A stretch of DNA of 64,000 nucleotides from Fomitopsis serialis (Eukaryota > Basidiomycota > Agaricomycetes > Polyporales > Fomitopsidaceae). The stretch is from positions 1 through 64,000 of the forward strand of contig NW_025955127.1 of the NCBI RefSeq assembly GCF_022376445.1. Reading direction: 5' to 3'. Shown here piece after piece: positions 22,130 to 34,419 of the stretch (positions are counted from its first letter, which is position 1; the number at the start of each line of letters is the position of its first letter). Made by a program: the position numbers and the translations under genes. The notes beneath the pieces are model-generated. The model was not told the DNA's origin and did not search any database. It was given only the letters and a program-made list of their open reading frames with translations.

Positions 22130-24114
22130 CGACATACCGAGCGAGCACTCCTCTTGATCTTTGACAGTCTCCATTCGTCTGATATTCGTACTGCAGACCG
22201 TTGTAAGTAATCCGTCATCCCTTCAAGACACAAAAAACGTACCTTGTTGAACAGCGGCTCGATTTTCTCTTGCTTCTTCCGCTTGCTGATCTTGTTCGCG
22301 TCGGCGACCTTTGTGGCGCCACTTCGACCAGCCACTAGGGCTCGATGGCTGTGACATTATGGCAGTACTCTCTCGTCGTGAGGATGAGCTCGTGGTAGAT
22401 GCACCACTCAGGGTTACGGTTGACTAGCGCGGACGACGGGTGGATGTACACTGGCGTGCCCTCCACGAGCGTCTTGTAGCCCTCCTGCGGGTCTTTCTTT
22501 GCCGCGTGACGGAAGTACCCGGAGCAGATAGCTCTACGGACGCGATTGTAGTCTCGCCCGGCTGAAATGATCCCGTATTCATAACTATAAAGGTACCAGA
22601 TGAGTCAGTCACGAACGGAAAACATACGAGTGCCCGATTGCAACGCACCGATCCATGATACCCAACAGCTGCTTCCGTACATCCTGTGTCCTTCGCATGC
22701 TTCGCGCCTGAATGAAGTTCTCGTAACACCACGGGTTCGAGAAGTTGCTCGCTTTCCAGCCGTTGTACACGGTCAGTAGCGTCAGATGGTCGCCCTCTGG
22801 TTGATGGAACTTGGCCTTCTTCGAGTCTGCCTGTCCCTGCTTCTCCTTAGGACGGTAGAAGATGCTTTGAACGGACAACATCGCTACAATGGAGAGGATC
22901 TCCTCGGAACACCCCAGCTCCACCGAAGCGATTAACATCTTTGCGAGCGGGGGTTCCATGGGGAAATCGGCCATCTTGCGGCCCACTTTCGTCAGAAGAC
23001 CTTCGTCGTCCAGCGCTGACAAGGCATAGAGCGATTCGAGCGCGGTCAACATCGTCTGTGCGGGCGGCGCGTCCATGAAGTCGAAGCTGAGAAGATCGTT
23101 GATACCCATCGCCTTCAACATGAGGATGATATGCGCCAGGTCCGTTCGCTGAATGTCAGGAATGGAACTCGGCAACATCTCGTTCCGGAATGCGGTTTCA
23201 GTGTAGAGCCGATAGCATTTCCCTGGGCCCGTACGACCCGCACGGCCAGCGCGTTGTCGTGCTTGAGCCTGGGAGATAGGCATAACGACGAGCGAGTCCA
23301 TTCCCAGCTTTGGATCGTACGCGTTCTGCTTTGAGAAGCCCGGATTGATGACACAGTAAATGCCTGTGATCGTCAAGCTGGTCTCTGCGACTTTCGTGAA
23401 ACGACCACTTTGCGAGAGCCAGGAGGCGTCGGATCGAAGACTCGCGGTTGAACCTCCGAGGGCAGCGCGGAGTAGATGGGAAGGATGATGAGCTCGGGGA
23501 CCTTCTGGCCAAGTGCCTTCAGACGCTCGTACAGGATCTCGCACGTCGTGTCGATCTCCTCCTGGCCCGTCAAGAACAGCAAGATATCGCCAGGAGGCTC
23601 GGACAGGTGAATCTGCATGACGGTGATAAGCGAGGCATCGAGGTAGTCCGTCTCGGGCTCCTTCGTATACAGGATCTCCACAGGGTATGTGCGACCCGGT
23701 ATCGTGAAGATAGGGCATCCGAAGAAGTACTTGGCGAACTTCTCGGCATCGAGGGTAGCCGAAGTGACCTTGAGGTCTGGGCGACGCTTCATGGCCTCTG
23801 CAGAACGTATCAGCAGGCTATCGCATGCACGAAAGTGTTGCTGACTTACTCTTCAACAGACCGAACAGCACGTCGGTGTGGATGGTTCGCTCATGCACCT
23901 CATCAAGCATGATGAGCAAGTATGCACTGACATCGGGATCGACGAGACACTCTCGCTGCAGCATGCCGTCCGTCGTAATGCCAGTCAGCGATTCTGCGCG
24001 TATCATTGTGAGCGAGGGAAGAGTGGGGATACTGATGCAGCGTACCTGCATCTGCTCGGGTTGCGCTTCTTCGGGCTCCTTGCCTGCGCCGAGTGCAGTG
24101 GACTCGTCGATCAT
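22130..24114 (-). pseudogene. Prp22/DHX8-type DEAH-box splicing helicase, 5'-truncated and broken
   Basis: Parts in order on the minus strand: [20 protein letters not shown] and [20 protein letters not shown] (motif II is DEVH instead of DEAH); [16 protein letters not shown] (motif III, SAT); [39 protein letters not shown] (motif VI); the ratchet and OB-fold C-terminus; KKQEKIEPLFNK. Intact Prp22 uses ATP to release mRNA from the spliceosome. Damage: the ATP-binding N-terminal part including motif I is missing, a frame change lies near 23400 (after SRKVVV), a TAG near 22335 interrupts VTAIEP/WLVEVAP, and further indels follow, with the DEWRLSKIKR end in another frame. Introns are still recognisable, so this is a genomic duplicate and not a retrocopy. 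It runs into the ABCC fragment downstream. Confidence 0.8.
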
Positions 24115-25378
24115 TACTCACGGCCAATCGCCCCAGACCATAACAGTGTCATATCCTGCGCGGCCGAGGCGGTCACCTGTCTGCCATCTCCGCCTTGAGC
24201 ACGCTCTACACTTCACACGCGAACCGGGTCGTCCCGCGCTCGACCCTACGGCTCACTGCGTCCAGCGCGCGCAGGCGACGGTTCGCAGCAGTGAGAAGTG
24301 CGCAAACAAACACCCTGGGACACTGCGCCACAGCGAGTAGGCTCGCTCTACCGCTCATCAAGAGCGGGAGCTCACCATCCGGTCATCAACGCATGGTCGA
24401 AACCAAAACGGACGACCGGAGCGAGAGGGGGGCGGCGGACGGGCGCGCGAGGCGCGGGGCCAGTCCGACGAAACGACCCCATGTCGACTTGGACCTCGAC
24501 GCGGAGGAAGCACCACATCGTTTCGTCTTGTGTTGTGCCAACGCAAGACCGAACGATCTGGTGCAGTTTGGATATCTTCGCGGCAAGCGATGTCTTCGCC
24601 AGCGCATTCGGCGCGGCAAGTACAGGGTAGGATGTTTGCCGTCTATCCAGGAAAACGAGTTAGTATGGAATCAAAGAGACGTTTCACGCCACGCACCTCT
24701 TCTTCGTGCCCGGGCATAGCCCTCCTATGGTACCGCTCCACCGGCTGCGCGACTTGGAGCTCGCCGCCCTTTGTCTCTGTTGCTTTGCCGCGACACAGAC
24801 GCGCCTGTACACTGCGATCGCTGAGACTGAATCGCACAGCTGACACTGTCCCATCCACGGTCGAAGGCGTGAAACGGAGGTGGTCGTCACCTTGGACCTG
24901 TGGGTCGATTTCGGGTGGCGGTGAATCTGCCATCGGCGACAGTCTCCTGCATATATAGGTCAGCTTTGTGAAAGGACACGCGGAGAGCGCACTTACAGAT
25001 CGCCGCACAGCGATATCCTGCCGACGTTCCGCAGGGATTCGTCGCGCCGACACCTTATGTTGACTCCCATGTCGGTCGACTTGGCGGACGTCCTCGCGGG
25101 CTAGGCCGCCGTGCTTCAACCCGCCAGCTGGCGGGTCCCTTCGTTCCGGGCAGACCTCGGACGGACAGTGACGGCGGGGGTGCGACGGGGCTGCTGCAGC
25201 TGCGGGATGGTGGACGCCGTGAGCGTTGAGCGCCGCCGCATGTAGCATGACAGGCTACAAGTCGTCGGACTGAAGCGCTGAGGTCGCGGGGCGTGAGAGC
25301 ATGACGTAATTCGTCATTAGCGCCGCGAGATCCTCATGTCGAATTCGAAAACATCGGCACCTCAAGTCGCGCGCGGAG
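24060..25378 (-). repeat. Dispersed cassette, copy A
   Basis: This stretch matches 29372-30529 and, in its right two-thirds, 57386-58290. It is the most diverged of the three: it has about 130 bp (24450-24570) missing from the others plus scattered changes. The right end shares AAAACATCGGCACCTC and GTCGCGCGC with copy C beyond the point where copy B stops. Minus-strand frames give similar peptides in all copies (for example MADSPPPE near the middle), so it may derive from a gene family, but I recognise no domain. Confidence 0.65.
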
Positions 25379-26059
25379 GAGCTTGGACAGCCAGATGGTG
25401 AATCGGAGTCGCCACCTCAGGTCGTCGCAGCACAGAAGGGATGTCTTGATGTCAACGCACGCCTTCGAACTTCGCCGATCAACGCGCGCACGCCCGATGC
25501 CAGCTGGAGGGAGCGGTGGCCGAGCTTCTTCTGCATCATAGCGACGACAGTGAAGACAAGATGCTCGAAATGTGCATGATGTCGTCCCACTGGCACTCGC
25601 ACACGTTCGTCGCTCGCGCGCAGCCGCGCAAATGCAACGTCAGTGGCACAAGGGGCATGGCTGAGGTGTAGGAGCAGAGGTCCTCCGGTTGTATTGAAAC
25701 GCATTAAATCATAATTACAGTATTACGGCGAGATTCGATGCGCGACGTAGCCATTGCACTTGTGGAAAGAGAAGAGGGTGAGAGGAGGAAGGGAAGAAAG
25801 TGAGGGAAGGGAAACAATCAGGGCCTCGAAATCCAGGAGACAGTGATCCTCTACATGTACTTCGTGACTGAGACAAAAGTAGGCGTAGCTTTGAAGGAGA
25901 TATAAAGAGCGACGAGGTATAAAACGATGACGCCACAGGCGTGGCGCCAGGACGACCTGGTGCTCTGCGAGCTAACAACGCCCTGCGAGATAGCGCCGTC
26001 GCCACTCCCTCCGAAGCAATGGCACACAAGCGTACGGAAACTCTCGTCATCGTACATAG
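25379..26059. other. Intergenic, no gene recognised
   Basis: Open frames on both strands overlap without recognisable motifs. Nothing else was seen. Confidence 0.4.
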
Positions 26060-26549
26060 TCACCGAGTGAACCTTGTCCGCCACTTCATCGTACCAATAA
26101 CGGTCAATGTAGACTACAGCACAACATCTCAGTGACTGAGCCATTGAACCGGCTGCACGCTCACCTCTTGGACAACGATTTGAACGTTCCATGAGCCGAT
26201 AGGCCTTCCTCGCACCTCGCGAGGTCCGCAGCAGAAGAAGGCATCTGCGGGAGGCAGCCGTCAGTGGCGGGCCGAGAGCAACGAGTTGGAAGGGCAGACT
26301 CACAACGACCGCCAGGGAGAGGTATGAAGACCAGGTGTCCAGGCCTCATGATGCTCCCGCCGCCAACAGTTGCGACCCTTCCTAGTCGATATTCCGCCAC
26401 ATAGAAGACAAGAATTCTTCTGTCAACTGATGCTCAGCGGTACAACTCATGAGGGAAGGGCGACCAACTTACTTGTCGGGGAGCCTCCCAGAGCGGACGA
26501 CGACGACGTTATCGGAGAGGGTGCTGACCGAGGGAGAAGGGGAGGACAT
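26060..26549 (-). CDS. Hypothetical small protein, four predicted exons
   Basis: Minus-strand reading from the ATG at 26549: MSSPSPSVSTLSDN and onward, intron 26472-26420, then RILVFYVAEYRLGRV and GHLVFIPLPGGR, intron from GTGAGT to CCCGCAG, then AFFCCGPREVRGRPIGSW and VQIVVQE, intron GTGAGC to TGTAG, and a short last exon to a TGA at 26060. Each join keeps the frame with good splice signals, which supports a real gene of about 110 residues. No domain is recognised. The last exon is the least certain part. Confidence 0.35.
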
Positions 26550-27499
26550 GGGGCTTGCTTGACTACACGTTGGTCGACTTCGCCGTCGCTTTATATACTC
26601 ATGTGGCGCAGGCTTGCATTGTCTGCTGAGCGGCGGCTCGCGATCGAATATCTTGACGTAGCAGTGGATCGCGGCAACCTCCGTCCCGTTGAAGGTGTCG
26701 ACGTCCTCGCACTTCTCAACGCCCTTTATCTGCATTCGCGGCGAGGGGGGGGGGGAGTCCGGCCAGGCGTTCATTGCGACCGAGAAGGCGCAGATGTTCG
26801 CTCGCGATGTCGCCACTGGGGGTCTCCGGCAACGGTCCAGCAAAGCGAGGAGTCTTCGACGACGACGGCAGAGAAGGCGGATTCGAGCGCCGAGTCGTGC
26901 CAGATCGTGACGATTAGTTGCTCGCGCTCCCACTTTTGACGGAGATATCCTTGGTGTGGTCGGCGAGAAGACCGTCAAGGCGCGCAACTCGCAACGCCAA
27001 TTCGTCCCGTAGAGCTCGTGCGTTCGCAAACAACTCGCCCGCAAACTCGTCCGTCCGTACATCCGCTCACTCATCCTTCTGTTCATTCACGCGCCCGCCG
27101 GTTCATCTGGCTGCTCGAGGCGAATCGAGCATGCGAGGTCAGACGCGATGCGGACGTTGGTCGCGGGCACCTGCACGCACGGCTTCGGCGGGGTGGATCA
27201 CACTCGGGTGATTCGTCGACCATGTTCTTGCAAAACGGGGACAGCAGGGCCTAATGTCGAGAATCGGGTTGTCGGCCCCTTGAGATATCTTCGGTGCAAC
27301 ATCGAAGGGACCATCGCGAGTACAGCGTTCATTGGGCTCTAGACGGCACACATTGCTGATACTTAATGGTGCGAAGCATCTTCAAGCCTTCGTGAGGTAG
27401 AATGTTGGAGCCCGGAGGGTCGACATCTCGTGGAAACGGTGAGGTTCACTCAACTGCTCATACGAGGGCAGGAGTTCCCCGGCCCAGATATCAACGCAT
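26550..27499. other. No gene recognised; short repeat remnants
   Basis: An 11-12-nt G run lies near 26743. The tract 27030-27085 has the same pyrimidine 4-bp periodicity as 20040-20700. 27490-27518 matches a short piece of the dispersed cassette (ATCAACGCATGGTC, then AAACCAAA). Confidence 0.45.
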
Positions 27500-28877
27500 G
27501 GTCAAAACCAAAGCGGACGTCCGTTGTACCAGAATTGAGGCATAGAGAGAGGCTGAGGTGGACATAGCAGAGCACGAATGCTTTGAAAGGGACCAGAGGT
27601 CGGCGTAGGACGGGAGGACGGGGCGGGGGCACAAGCGCTCAAGGCGACTCTGGCGGACTCCGGTGCCGTACTAGACGCCAACAAGCGCTTACACATCCCA
27701 GACGAGGACGATGATGCGACTGTTTTTCGCCAACGCTCGATAGAGCACCAACATCCGCTTCTCGCCAGCGGAGTAGTTGCTCCCCTCGTCGCCGACGAGA
27801 GAGTCCAGACTGAACTTCGCCTCCGCCACGGCGTCATGCGCCCCGTCCTGCGGCAGTAGCCACGTCCGCTGGATGGCAGAGATCAATTGCGCATCCGTGC
27901 GGGTGCCCTCTGAGTCTCTACGGGGATATTGATCAGGCATCGTCAACGTGGTGTGCATAACAGTGGACGTGGCTTCGTGTGGTCTCCGTCAGACGGCAGC
28001 TCGGTGCAGTACGTGTCAAACAGCTCGTCGTCGAAGGCGAGCGCGCGGAGGGCGAGGGTGCAGAGGCACGGCGCGTCCGCCAGGGTGATGGGGAAGGAGG
28101 GGGAACCCAAGCGGCAGCGGGAGTCAGAGAGGGATCAGGAGAAGTCAGTGCCCGTGCCGAACAACGTGGCCTTCACTTGTGACCTTTGGAACTTGGAACT
28201 GTGCCGCCATGTCCATCATGGGGCGTCGACACAGAACGACCCACTCGCTTCACCAGCCCATCCTTGACAGACCACAGCTCCGAGCCGACCTGAACAACGG
28301 GTGCGGCACGACCGCGGCTAAGTGAGGAATTCTCTGAGCCTGTATGGGAGCTCGCGGAGGCGGTGGCAGCCGGGCATAACGGGTCATCCGACGTAAGAAA
28401 CGACATGAGAGGGCGGGGATAACACGAGTGTCTTATCGACTCGGGCTCAGTGTGGAGGACAGAGGGACGCAGGATGGGCGATAAAGACTGAGAGCGCGAC
28501 TTGAGGGAGGGCCGGGAGAAGGAAGTCGTCGTCAGAGCGGTCGACGCCGAGCTGCAGCCGCCGAAGGAGAACCAAGAATTAGAACAGGTGATGGTGGATG
28601 TCGATGTGGAGACTGCTACGCACGGACGATGAGGATCGCATGCCGAGCGAGCACGCATTGCTCAATCTGTACAACAGGACGATGTCGACCTTGCTAGGGC
28701 TGATCGTCTTGCTGAACCTGGCCTGAAGAGCGCGATGTCGAGCACAACGAGGACGAGAATGCTGCAGAGCAGGTTGAGCCGTACGCTCAGCCACTGCTGG
28801 ATCACGATGACTATGTAGCAGGCCCTGTTCTCCACGTCGAGACCGTCTTCCGTCTTCCGAATGAATCTGCCCTGCAC
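27500..28877 (-). pseudogene. ABCC-type transporter fragments, second locus
   Basis: From 28877 downward on the minus strand: FIRKTEDGLDVENRACY and WLSVRLNLLCSILVLVVLDI, then ARFSKTISPSKVDIVLLYRL in a shifted frame. These are the second membrane domain and its exit to NBD2 in ABCC exporters. After a gap of unrelated-looking sequence, DLFDTYCTELPSDGDHTKP-like sequence appears near 28040-27970 (the linker before NBD2). Then comes AKFSLDSLVGDEGSNYSAG and on to RIIVL near 27700. The last block is almost identical to 21672-21930. Walker A and Walker B are missing, so the locus cannot encode a working transporter. Confidence 0.65.
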
Positions 28878-28949
28878 GGGCGTAAGTTCCTGGGTACGAC
28901 TGCGTCGTTACGATGCGATACTCACTTCTTCTCTATGTGCGCGGACGGT

Positions 28950-30529
28950 GCTAATGCTGGTGAGCGATTCTGCGCATATCGTTGTCAGTGAAGGAAGAAT
29001 GGAGATACTGGTGCAGCGTACCAACATAGGCAGAGTACGATTTTGACCGCAAGACAGAGTCCAGGCGTTTGTCTCGACCGAGATGCGGCGGTGGAGGGCA
29101 GCATATGTCCCCATGTAATCCCCTTGAGTGAAGCCCTTGACGCTCTCCGCAGTCCACTAGCCAAGGAATAGGTTGTTGGCGGCTGCAGGCGGGGTCATCA
29201 GTAGCTCTACTCTCACACAAAGGGGGACGGACCTTGGGTGCCCTGCATGAGAGCTACCAATGATAGGAAGACCGGAGCCCACACAAGGCCCCCGGCGCAG
29301 CGGTAGTAAGTGCTGTGTGTGGTCCACACCACCGACTCCGTGAGCCGTGTTTCTGCCTGCATCAGCTCAGGGTGCGCATCCTTGGGCTCCTTGCTTGCGC
29401 CAAGTGCAGTGGACTTGTCGACCATTACTCGCGGCCAATCGCCCCATACCATAGAGCGTGATATCCGCGCGGCCGAGGCGGTCACCTGTCTATCATCTCC
29501 GCCTTGAGCACGCTCTGCAACTCACACGCGAGCCTGGCCGTCCCGCACTCGACCTCACGGCTCACTGCATTCAGCGCGCGCAGGCGACGGATTGCAGCAG
29601 TGAGAAGTGCATAGACAAACACCCTGGGAAACTAGCCACAGCGAGTAGGTTCGCTCTACCGCTCGTCAAGAACGGGAGCTCACCGCCCGGTCATCAACGC
29701 ATGGTCGAAACCAAAACGGACGACCGGGGCGAGACGGGGGCGACGGATGGGCGGGCGAGGCGTGGGCTGCAGTTCGGATATCTTCGCGCGAAGCGTCGCC
29801 TTCGCTAGCGCATTCGGCGCGGCAAGTACGTGGTAAGGGGTTTTCTATACATCGAAGACAACGGTTAGCATCGAGTGAAGGAGAAATTTCACGCCACGCA
29901 CCTCTTCTTCGCACCCTGGCATGGCTCCTCCTACGGTACCGCTCCACCGGCTGCGCGACTCGCCGACTTTGCTTCTGTTGCTGCGACAACGACGCGCCCG
30001 CTACGCTGCGATCGCTGAGACTGACCCGCGTAGCTGAGACTGCCCCGTCCAGAGTCGAGGGCGTGAAACGAGGTGGTCGACGCCTTGGACCTGTGAATCG
30101 AATTCGGGTGGCGGTGAATCCGCCATCGGCGACAGTCCCCTGTGGATGGTCAGCTTCGGGTAAGGACACGCGAAGAGCGCACTTACAGGACTCCGCATAA
30201 AAGCGACATCCTGCCAACGTTTCACAGAGAGTCGTCGCGCATCTCCTATGTCGACCTGGCGGACGTCCTCGCGGGCTAGGCCGCCGTGCTTCGACCCGCC
30301 AGCTGGCGGGTCCCTTCGTTCCGGGCGGGCTTCGGACGGACTGCGACGGCGGGGCTGCGACGGAGGTGCTGCAGCTGCGGGATGGTGGACGCCGTGAGCG
30401 TTGAGCGCCGTCGCATGTAGCATGACGGGCTGCAAGTCGTCGGACTGAAGCGCTGAGGTCGCGGGGCGTGAGAGCATGACGTAAGCCGTCATTAGCGCCG
30501 CCACATCCCCATGTCGAACTCGAAAACAT
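28950..30529 (-). repeat. Dispersed cassette, copy B
   Basis: 28957-29030 matches the helicase-side edge of copy A (GCGATTCTGCGC and onward). It is then interrupted by about 325 bp of other sequence (29033-29356) and resumes at 29357-30529. From 29650 to 30529 it is nearly identical to 57391-58270, with only a handful of base differences seen by eye. Homology stops abruptly at 30529 after CGAAAACAT, where copies A and C continue together. Confidence 0.75.
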
Positions 30530-30865
30530 ATCGACTCCCCGAGTTGCGTGGGGACGCGACCCGGAGGAACTCATGGTGACAGTCGGCGAGTAATATTAGA
30601 GGTCAGGACACTTTAGCTTTACAATAACGGATGCAGTAGAACAATCAGACGACGGGCGACTCGGACGCGGGTGGTGTTGAGACTATCATGGCCTCCATAA
30701 AGCATACGCATATGAATTGGTACAAGAGAAGTATGTTGAAGGCTGAATGCTCTCTGTCATGCACGTAGGAATCTACTAGCCTACGCGCGAGCGCTCACTA
30801 CTCTGGCATACACCGCAGCCCAGCCGAGCGTCGTACGCCCCTGCTCCGATAGCTAGCACGAGTCG
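30530..30865. other. Intergenic, no gene recognised
   Basis: No open frame of note. It separates the repeat cassette from the coiled-coil gene. Confidence 0.4.
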
Positions 30866-32036
30866 TTAGAGAAGAACGGCTTCGTTACGATGGACGTAGT
30901 TTACCTGCTGATATTTTTCGGCACGCTCGACGAACTCCGCCACGTTGGCATTGGTCTTGAGAAGGCGGTCGACTGCAATTCCATCCTTGAGTTTGGGTAC
31001 AGTCTCGGCCTTTTTCATCAGTTCCTGTAGTTCTCCGTGTCGTCAAAGCATAATTCCTCGTATTCGAAATCGACAACGCACCCAAAGAGACTCTTGAAGC
31101 TTTCTTTGGGTGTGTCCTCTGTCGTGAACTGTCATATTCAATTCCTCAAGTTGCTGCATCACCCCGTCGAAATCTGCGCGCGTCACGGTAGACAGACCAC
31201 TGGATTCCCATCTGCGCTGAGCCGTCGACTGAATTTCCAGCGCGTCGCGCAGATCGGCTCCCCGAAACGCTTCGATCCCTTGGAGATCGATGATAATGGC
31301 GTTTCCTTGGACTTCCGTGTTGCCGAAACAAGGTGTTTCCTTCAGCGGAGATAGCTGTTTGCAAAGCTCATCCTTCGAAATAGCCACTCAGCATGATAGG
31401 TGAAACCTGACGCGGGATGGCTTACCTCTGTGGCCTCCAGTATCGCCAATCGCTGTTGCAGCTCAGAAGCCACCTCGTCCAGAGTGCCCCCTTTCTGCCA
31501 CAGAGTCTCGAAGCCCGTGCGCGATGATACCATCATCGTAAGGACTGTGAGCTTCTCTTCGGCGGCCACGACCCGGTGTGCTTGTTCGAGTAACGTCGCG
31601 GTCTGCCAGTAGTCAGGACATGGTCAACGGGGGTCCGGGATACAGTAAACGCAGACTGACCTCAGTGTATGTTGCCTGCAATGTCGATTTGAGGGAATGG
31701 ACCATCTTTATACTCCTCAGGACTCGTGCTGTACTCTGCAGTCTCCTGGCCTTCTGCGCCTGATGCTGAATACGCTTGAGCACTTCTTCTCTATAGGCTT
31801 TGTTCTGCTTCTGAAGCCGCCTCATTGGAAAGGTCACGTCTTCGAGTCTGTGGTAGCTGATGCCATTTAGAACAAGACTTCTGTAAAACAATGAGTCAAG
31901 CAAACTGAACTTGCATTAGATCTACGCACCTCCGGAGCTCTAGAGTGTATGCCACTCCAGCTTCCAGTATGGCCTTTCTGCTCTCGGCCACTTTCTGGAT
32001 GGCACTAGCCAACGGGACGACATCGGTAGCAGACAT
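30866..32036 (-). CDS. Coiled-coil protein of unknown function, 317 aa
   Basis: Predicted exons are 32036-31930, 31880-31661, 31602-31426, 31372-31082 and 31024-30866. The introns (49-58 nt) all have canonical ends, and the frame is open to a TAA at 30866-30868. The product begins MSATDVVPLASAIQKV and is almost entirely helical and charged. Heptad-like stretches include RRLQKQNKAYREEVLKRIQ, ASELQQRLAILEATE and QQLEELNMTVHD. There is no signal peptide, membrane segment or catalytic motif. Five exons joining in frame is good evidence for a real gene. Its 5' end lies about 440 bp from the 3' end of the membrane-protein gene on the same strand. Confidence 0.65.
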
Positions 32037-32475
32037 GACTGCGAAGGATTCTTCGAGTTGCAGCGGGACGGCGGAGGAGATGCGTAGCGGGACGACGACT
32101 TGAGGTGAAGGTATGCAGTGTGGTTAATGCTTCTTTCAGCTACGAAGGTGAACAAAGGAGTCCACTGCAGGTGTCGCCCATGTGGCATTATACAAAGGCG
32201 GTCTAAGAATGCTTTGTTCGCGGAAAACATTTCGTAGAAAAAGGTTCGCATAATGAACCTACCACTCGCAGAGACGGTAGGTAGTCGTGATACAACATTC
32301 GGAGACGAATTTACCAGTCCAATTTGAATCAACAAGTCCGTGTATCTAGCCATGCACCCGAGTAGAGATCTCTGCTCTCAACAGAACACCGTACGTTCCG
32401 CAGCTAGCCGCAAACGGGGATGAGTACTGGTTAGCATTCAAGTTATTGATGCGCGTACCCTGTTTGCGGAATAGC

Positions 32476-33711
32476 TTAGCACCGGTCTGCGCCCACTTCA
32501 GAAGAAGCGCGAAGTCCTGGGCAGACGAAGCACCCGGTATAGTCGGCATGCCTCGAGGATACGCATTTCCAATGCATAGACGAGCGCGCACTACCAGACA
32601 CACTCGTCCCCAGCTGTCCTTGTTCGGTCCGCGGCTCCACTCCGCCTGCGAATAACCTGTTGAATGGGCGGGAGTACTGGACGTGATAGCATGTCTTCGA
32701 GAGCAGTTGAGGGCCTGAGATCTCAGCGTCAGGGAATGAATAGTATGCTGAGAAAGAATCTCCGCCTCGAAGGACCTCTCGTTGGAGGGATCGCGGCCTC
32801 TGGACACTGTTCCCAATGATTAGCCAGCAGACCCATCGTGTCGAGACGATCGCTCGTTACCTGCGAACTAGATGCACATCGTCCATACTCTGCACTTTTG
32901 CAGGGGCCACAGATAAGTCTTGGGTGGACACTCCGATGCATATGAGGATCATCAAAGCGGCGATGGTCGTGTATGCGACAGGTCGCCTCCAAGACGAACG
33001 CATCGCATGGAGGGTTGGCCGCAGCACAAGACGTTGTCCGAGTACAGCCGCCGTGTCGAGGCATGTTAAGAGCGCAATCAAACCCTGGATGAGTAGGTAG
33101 ACAGACATTATGCCGCATATCCGTAGATATGGAGCGACGGCGCTGTAAACGTATGAAAGGGAATCCGAGGCGAGGATGAAGATGCACGGAGCAATGCCAA
33201 TGCAGATCATCAGGATGTCCGCGAAGAATTGGAGCGCTGACATAGCAACACGCAATGCGGCCAAGAAGTTTGCAGGGGTTAGGGTGCGGATGGACCCTGC
33301 GGCGAGCTTGAGGACGCAAGCGGCAGAACACCACAAAATGGGACCGAAGCCATGGGCGGCAGGAATTGCACTTCCGCCGAGTGTGACGGTGCGGCTCAAG
33401 GACGTCCTGTTGTCAGGACTTGCATCAACTAGCGACTGCGCTCCGATCCCAGCCTATGAAAGAACAATATCACCAGCTCATCATAAGAACAACCCCACAA
33501 AAGATTGAGGGTTACGCACATCGTCATGGTCTGCATTACTGTGCTGGAGCCTCCAACTGTGTTTCATGCGCGCACGCTCCTCTTCGTAGATGCTTTCAGA
33601 GTCCCTGAACGCCATTGACCTCCATCCATGCAGTGCCCTTGACTCGTCCAGTATCTCGCTCGGTGAATCAACGGTTCGGATGGAAGGAAGTGGCGTATCC
33701 TGCGCTGCCAT
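32476..33711 (-). CDS. Multi-pass membrane protein, about 371 aa
   Basis: Exon 1 (33711-33520) starts MAAQDTPLPSIRTVD and is hydrophilic. Exon 2 (33453-32861) carries four or five hydrophobic segments: ILWCSAACVLKLAAG, FFADILMICIGIAPCIFIL, ICGIMSVYLLIQGLIALL and VAYTTIAALMILICIGV. Exon 3 (32806-32476) supplies a soluble tail with a stop at 32476. Both introns (66 and 54 nt) are canonical, and the joined frame is open. No transporter signature was recognised. The tail exon is less certain because another frame is also open there. A diverged tandem duplication of about 120 bp lies directly upstream of the start. Confidence 0.5.
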
Positions 33712-33724
33712 TGTTTTCTGCCGC

Positions 33725-33965
33725 TGCAAGAACGCCAGCCGCGGTGCTGCGATCCTCAATTGGTCCTACGACGCTGATCAGCCTGGCTAATCACGACGGA
33801 CAGAGTAGGTTGCCCTACAGTGCGCAGTGGCGTATTATGCGCCGTCGTTGTATCCCGCTGATGCAAGAACGCCCGACGTAATGCGGCGATCTTCGATCGG
33901 TCCTACAATGCTGGTCAGACTGGCATCCTCACGACGGTCGAAGTCGGTTGCCCTACAGTGTGTTT
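33725..33965. repeat. Diverged tandem duplication, unit about 120 bp
   Basis: 33725-33835 and 33850-33962 share GCAAGAACGCC, GGTCCTAC, GCTGATCAGCCTGGC/GCTGGTCAGACTGGC, CACGACGG and GGTTGCCCTACAGTG in the same order. The pair lies just upstream of the membrane-protein start at 33711 (minus strand), so it may be promoter DNA. Confidence 0.7.
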
Positions 33966-34419
33966 GCGCGTTGCCTAAAAAGCGAAGCTTGAATAAAGAA
34001 GTTGAAGTTTTTGGACTTTGTTCATACGCACCCTTGCCTCTCTCGTAGTATCAAATTGGGGGGGCTCCCCAGGCGAGCCAGATAACGTCCGGAATAGTTT
34101 CCGGGACGAAGTGTTATCGAAGTCGGCCTTGCGCTTGTACCGCATTTGAAGGGGAGTGTTCGGTCTGAGAGTCAGCGCATTGTCGCTCCCAGCTGGACGG
34201 GAGGATGTGACCTGGGTGACGCGCCAGCACGCGTCGCATCACGCCTCTAGGCGCCCGACTTCGCAAGCGGACAGTCGAATTCAGATTGCCGTGCATCTGC
34301 CAGTACCAACGTAACGATACGAATAAAGAGGAGTGTATCTCGAGTGTGCAAAAGTAATAGCAAGATGGACAACAGAGACGATAGCGTTTGAAAGCAAATT
34401 GAATGCGCGTTCAGAAGAT
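33966..34419. other. Intergenic, no gene recognised
   Basis: A short G run near 34058 and no convincing coding sequence. Confidence 0.4.
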
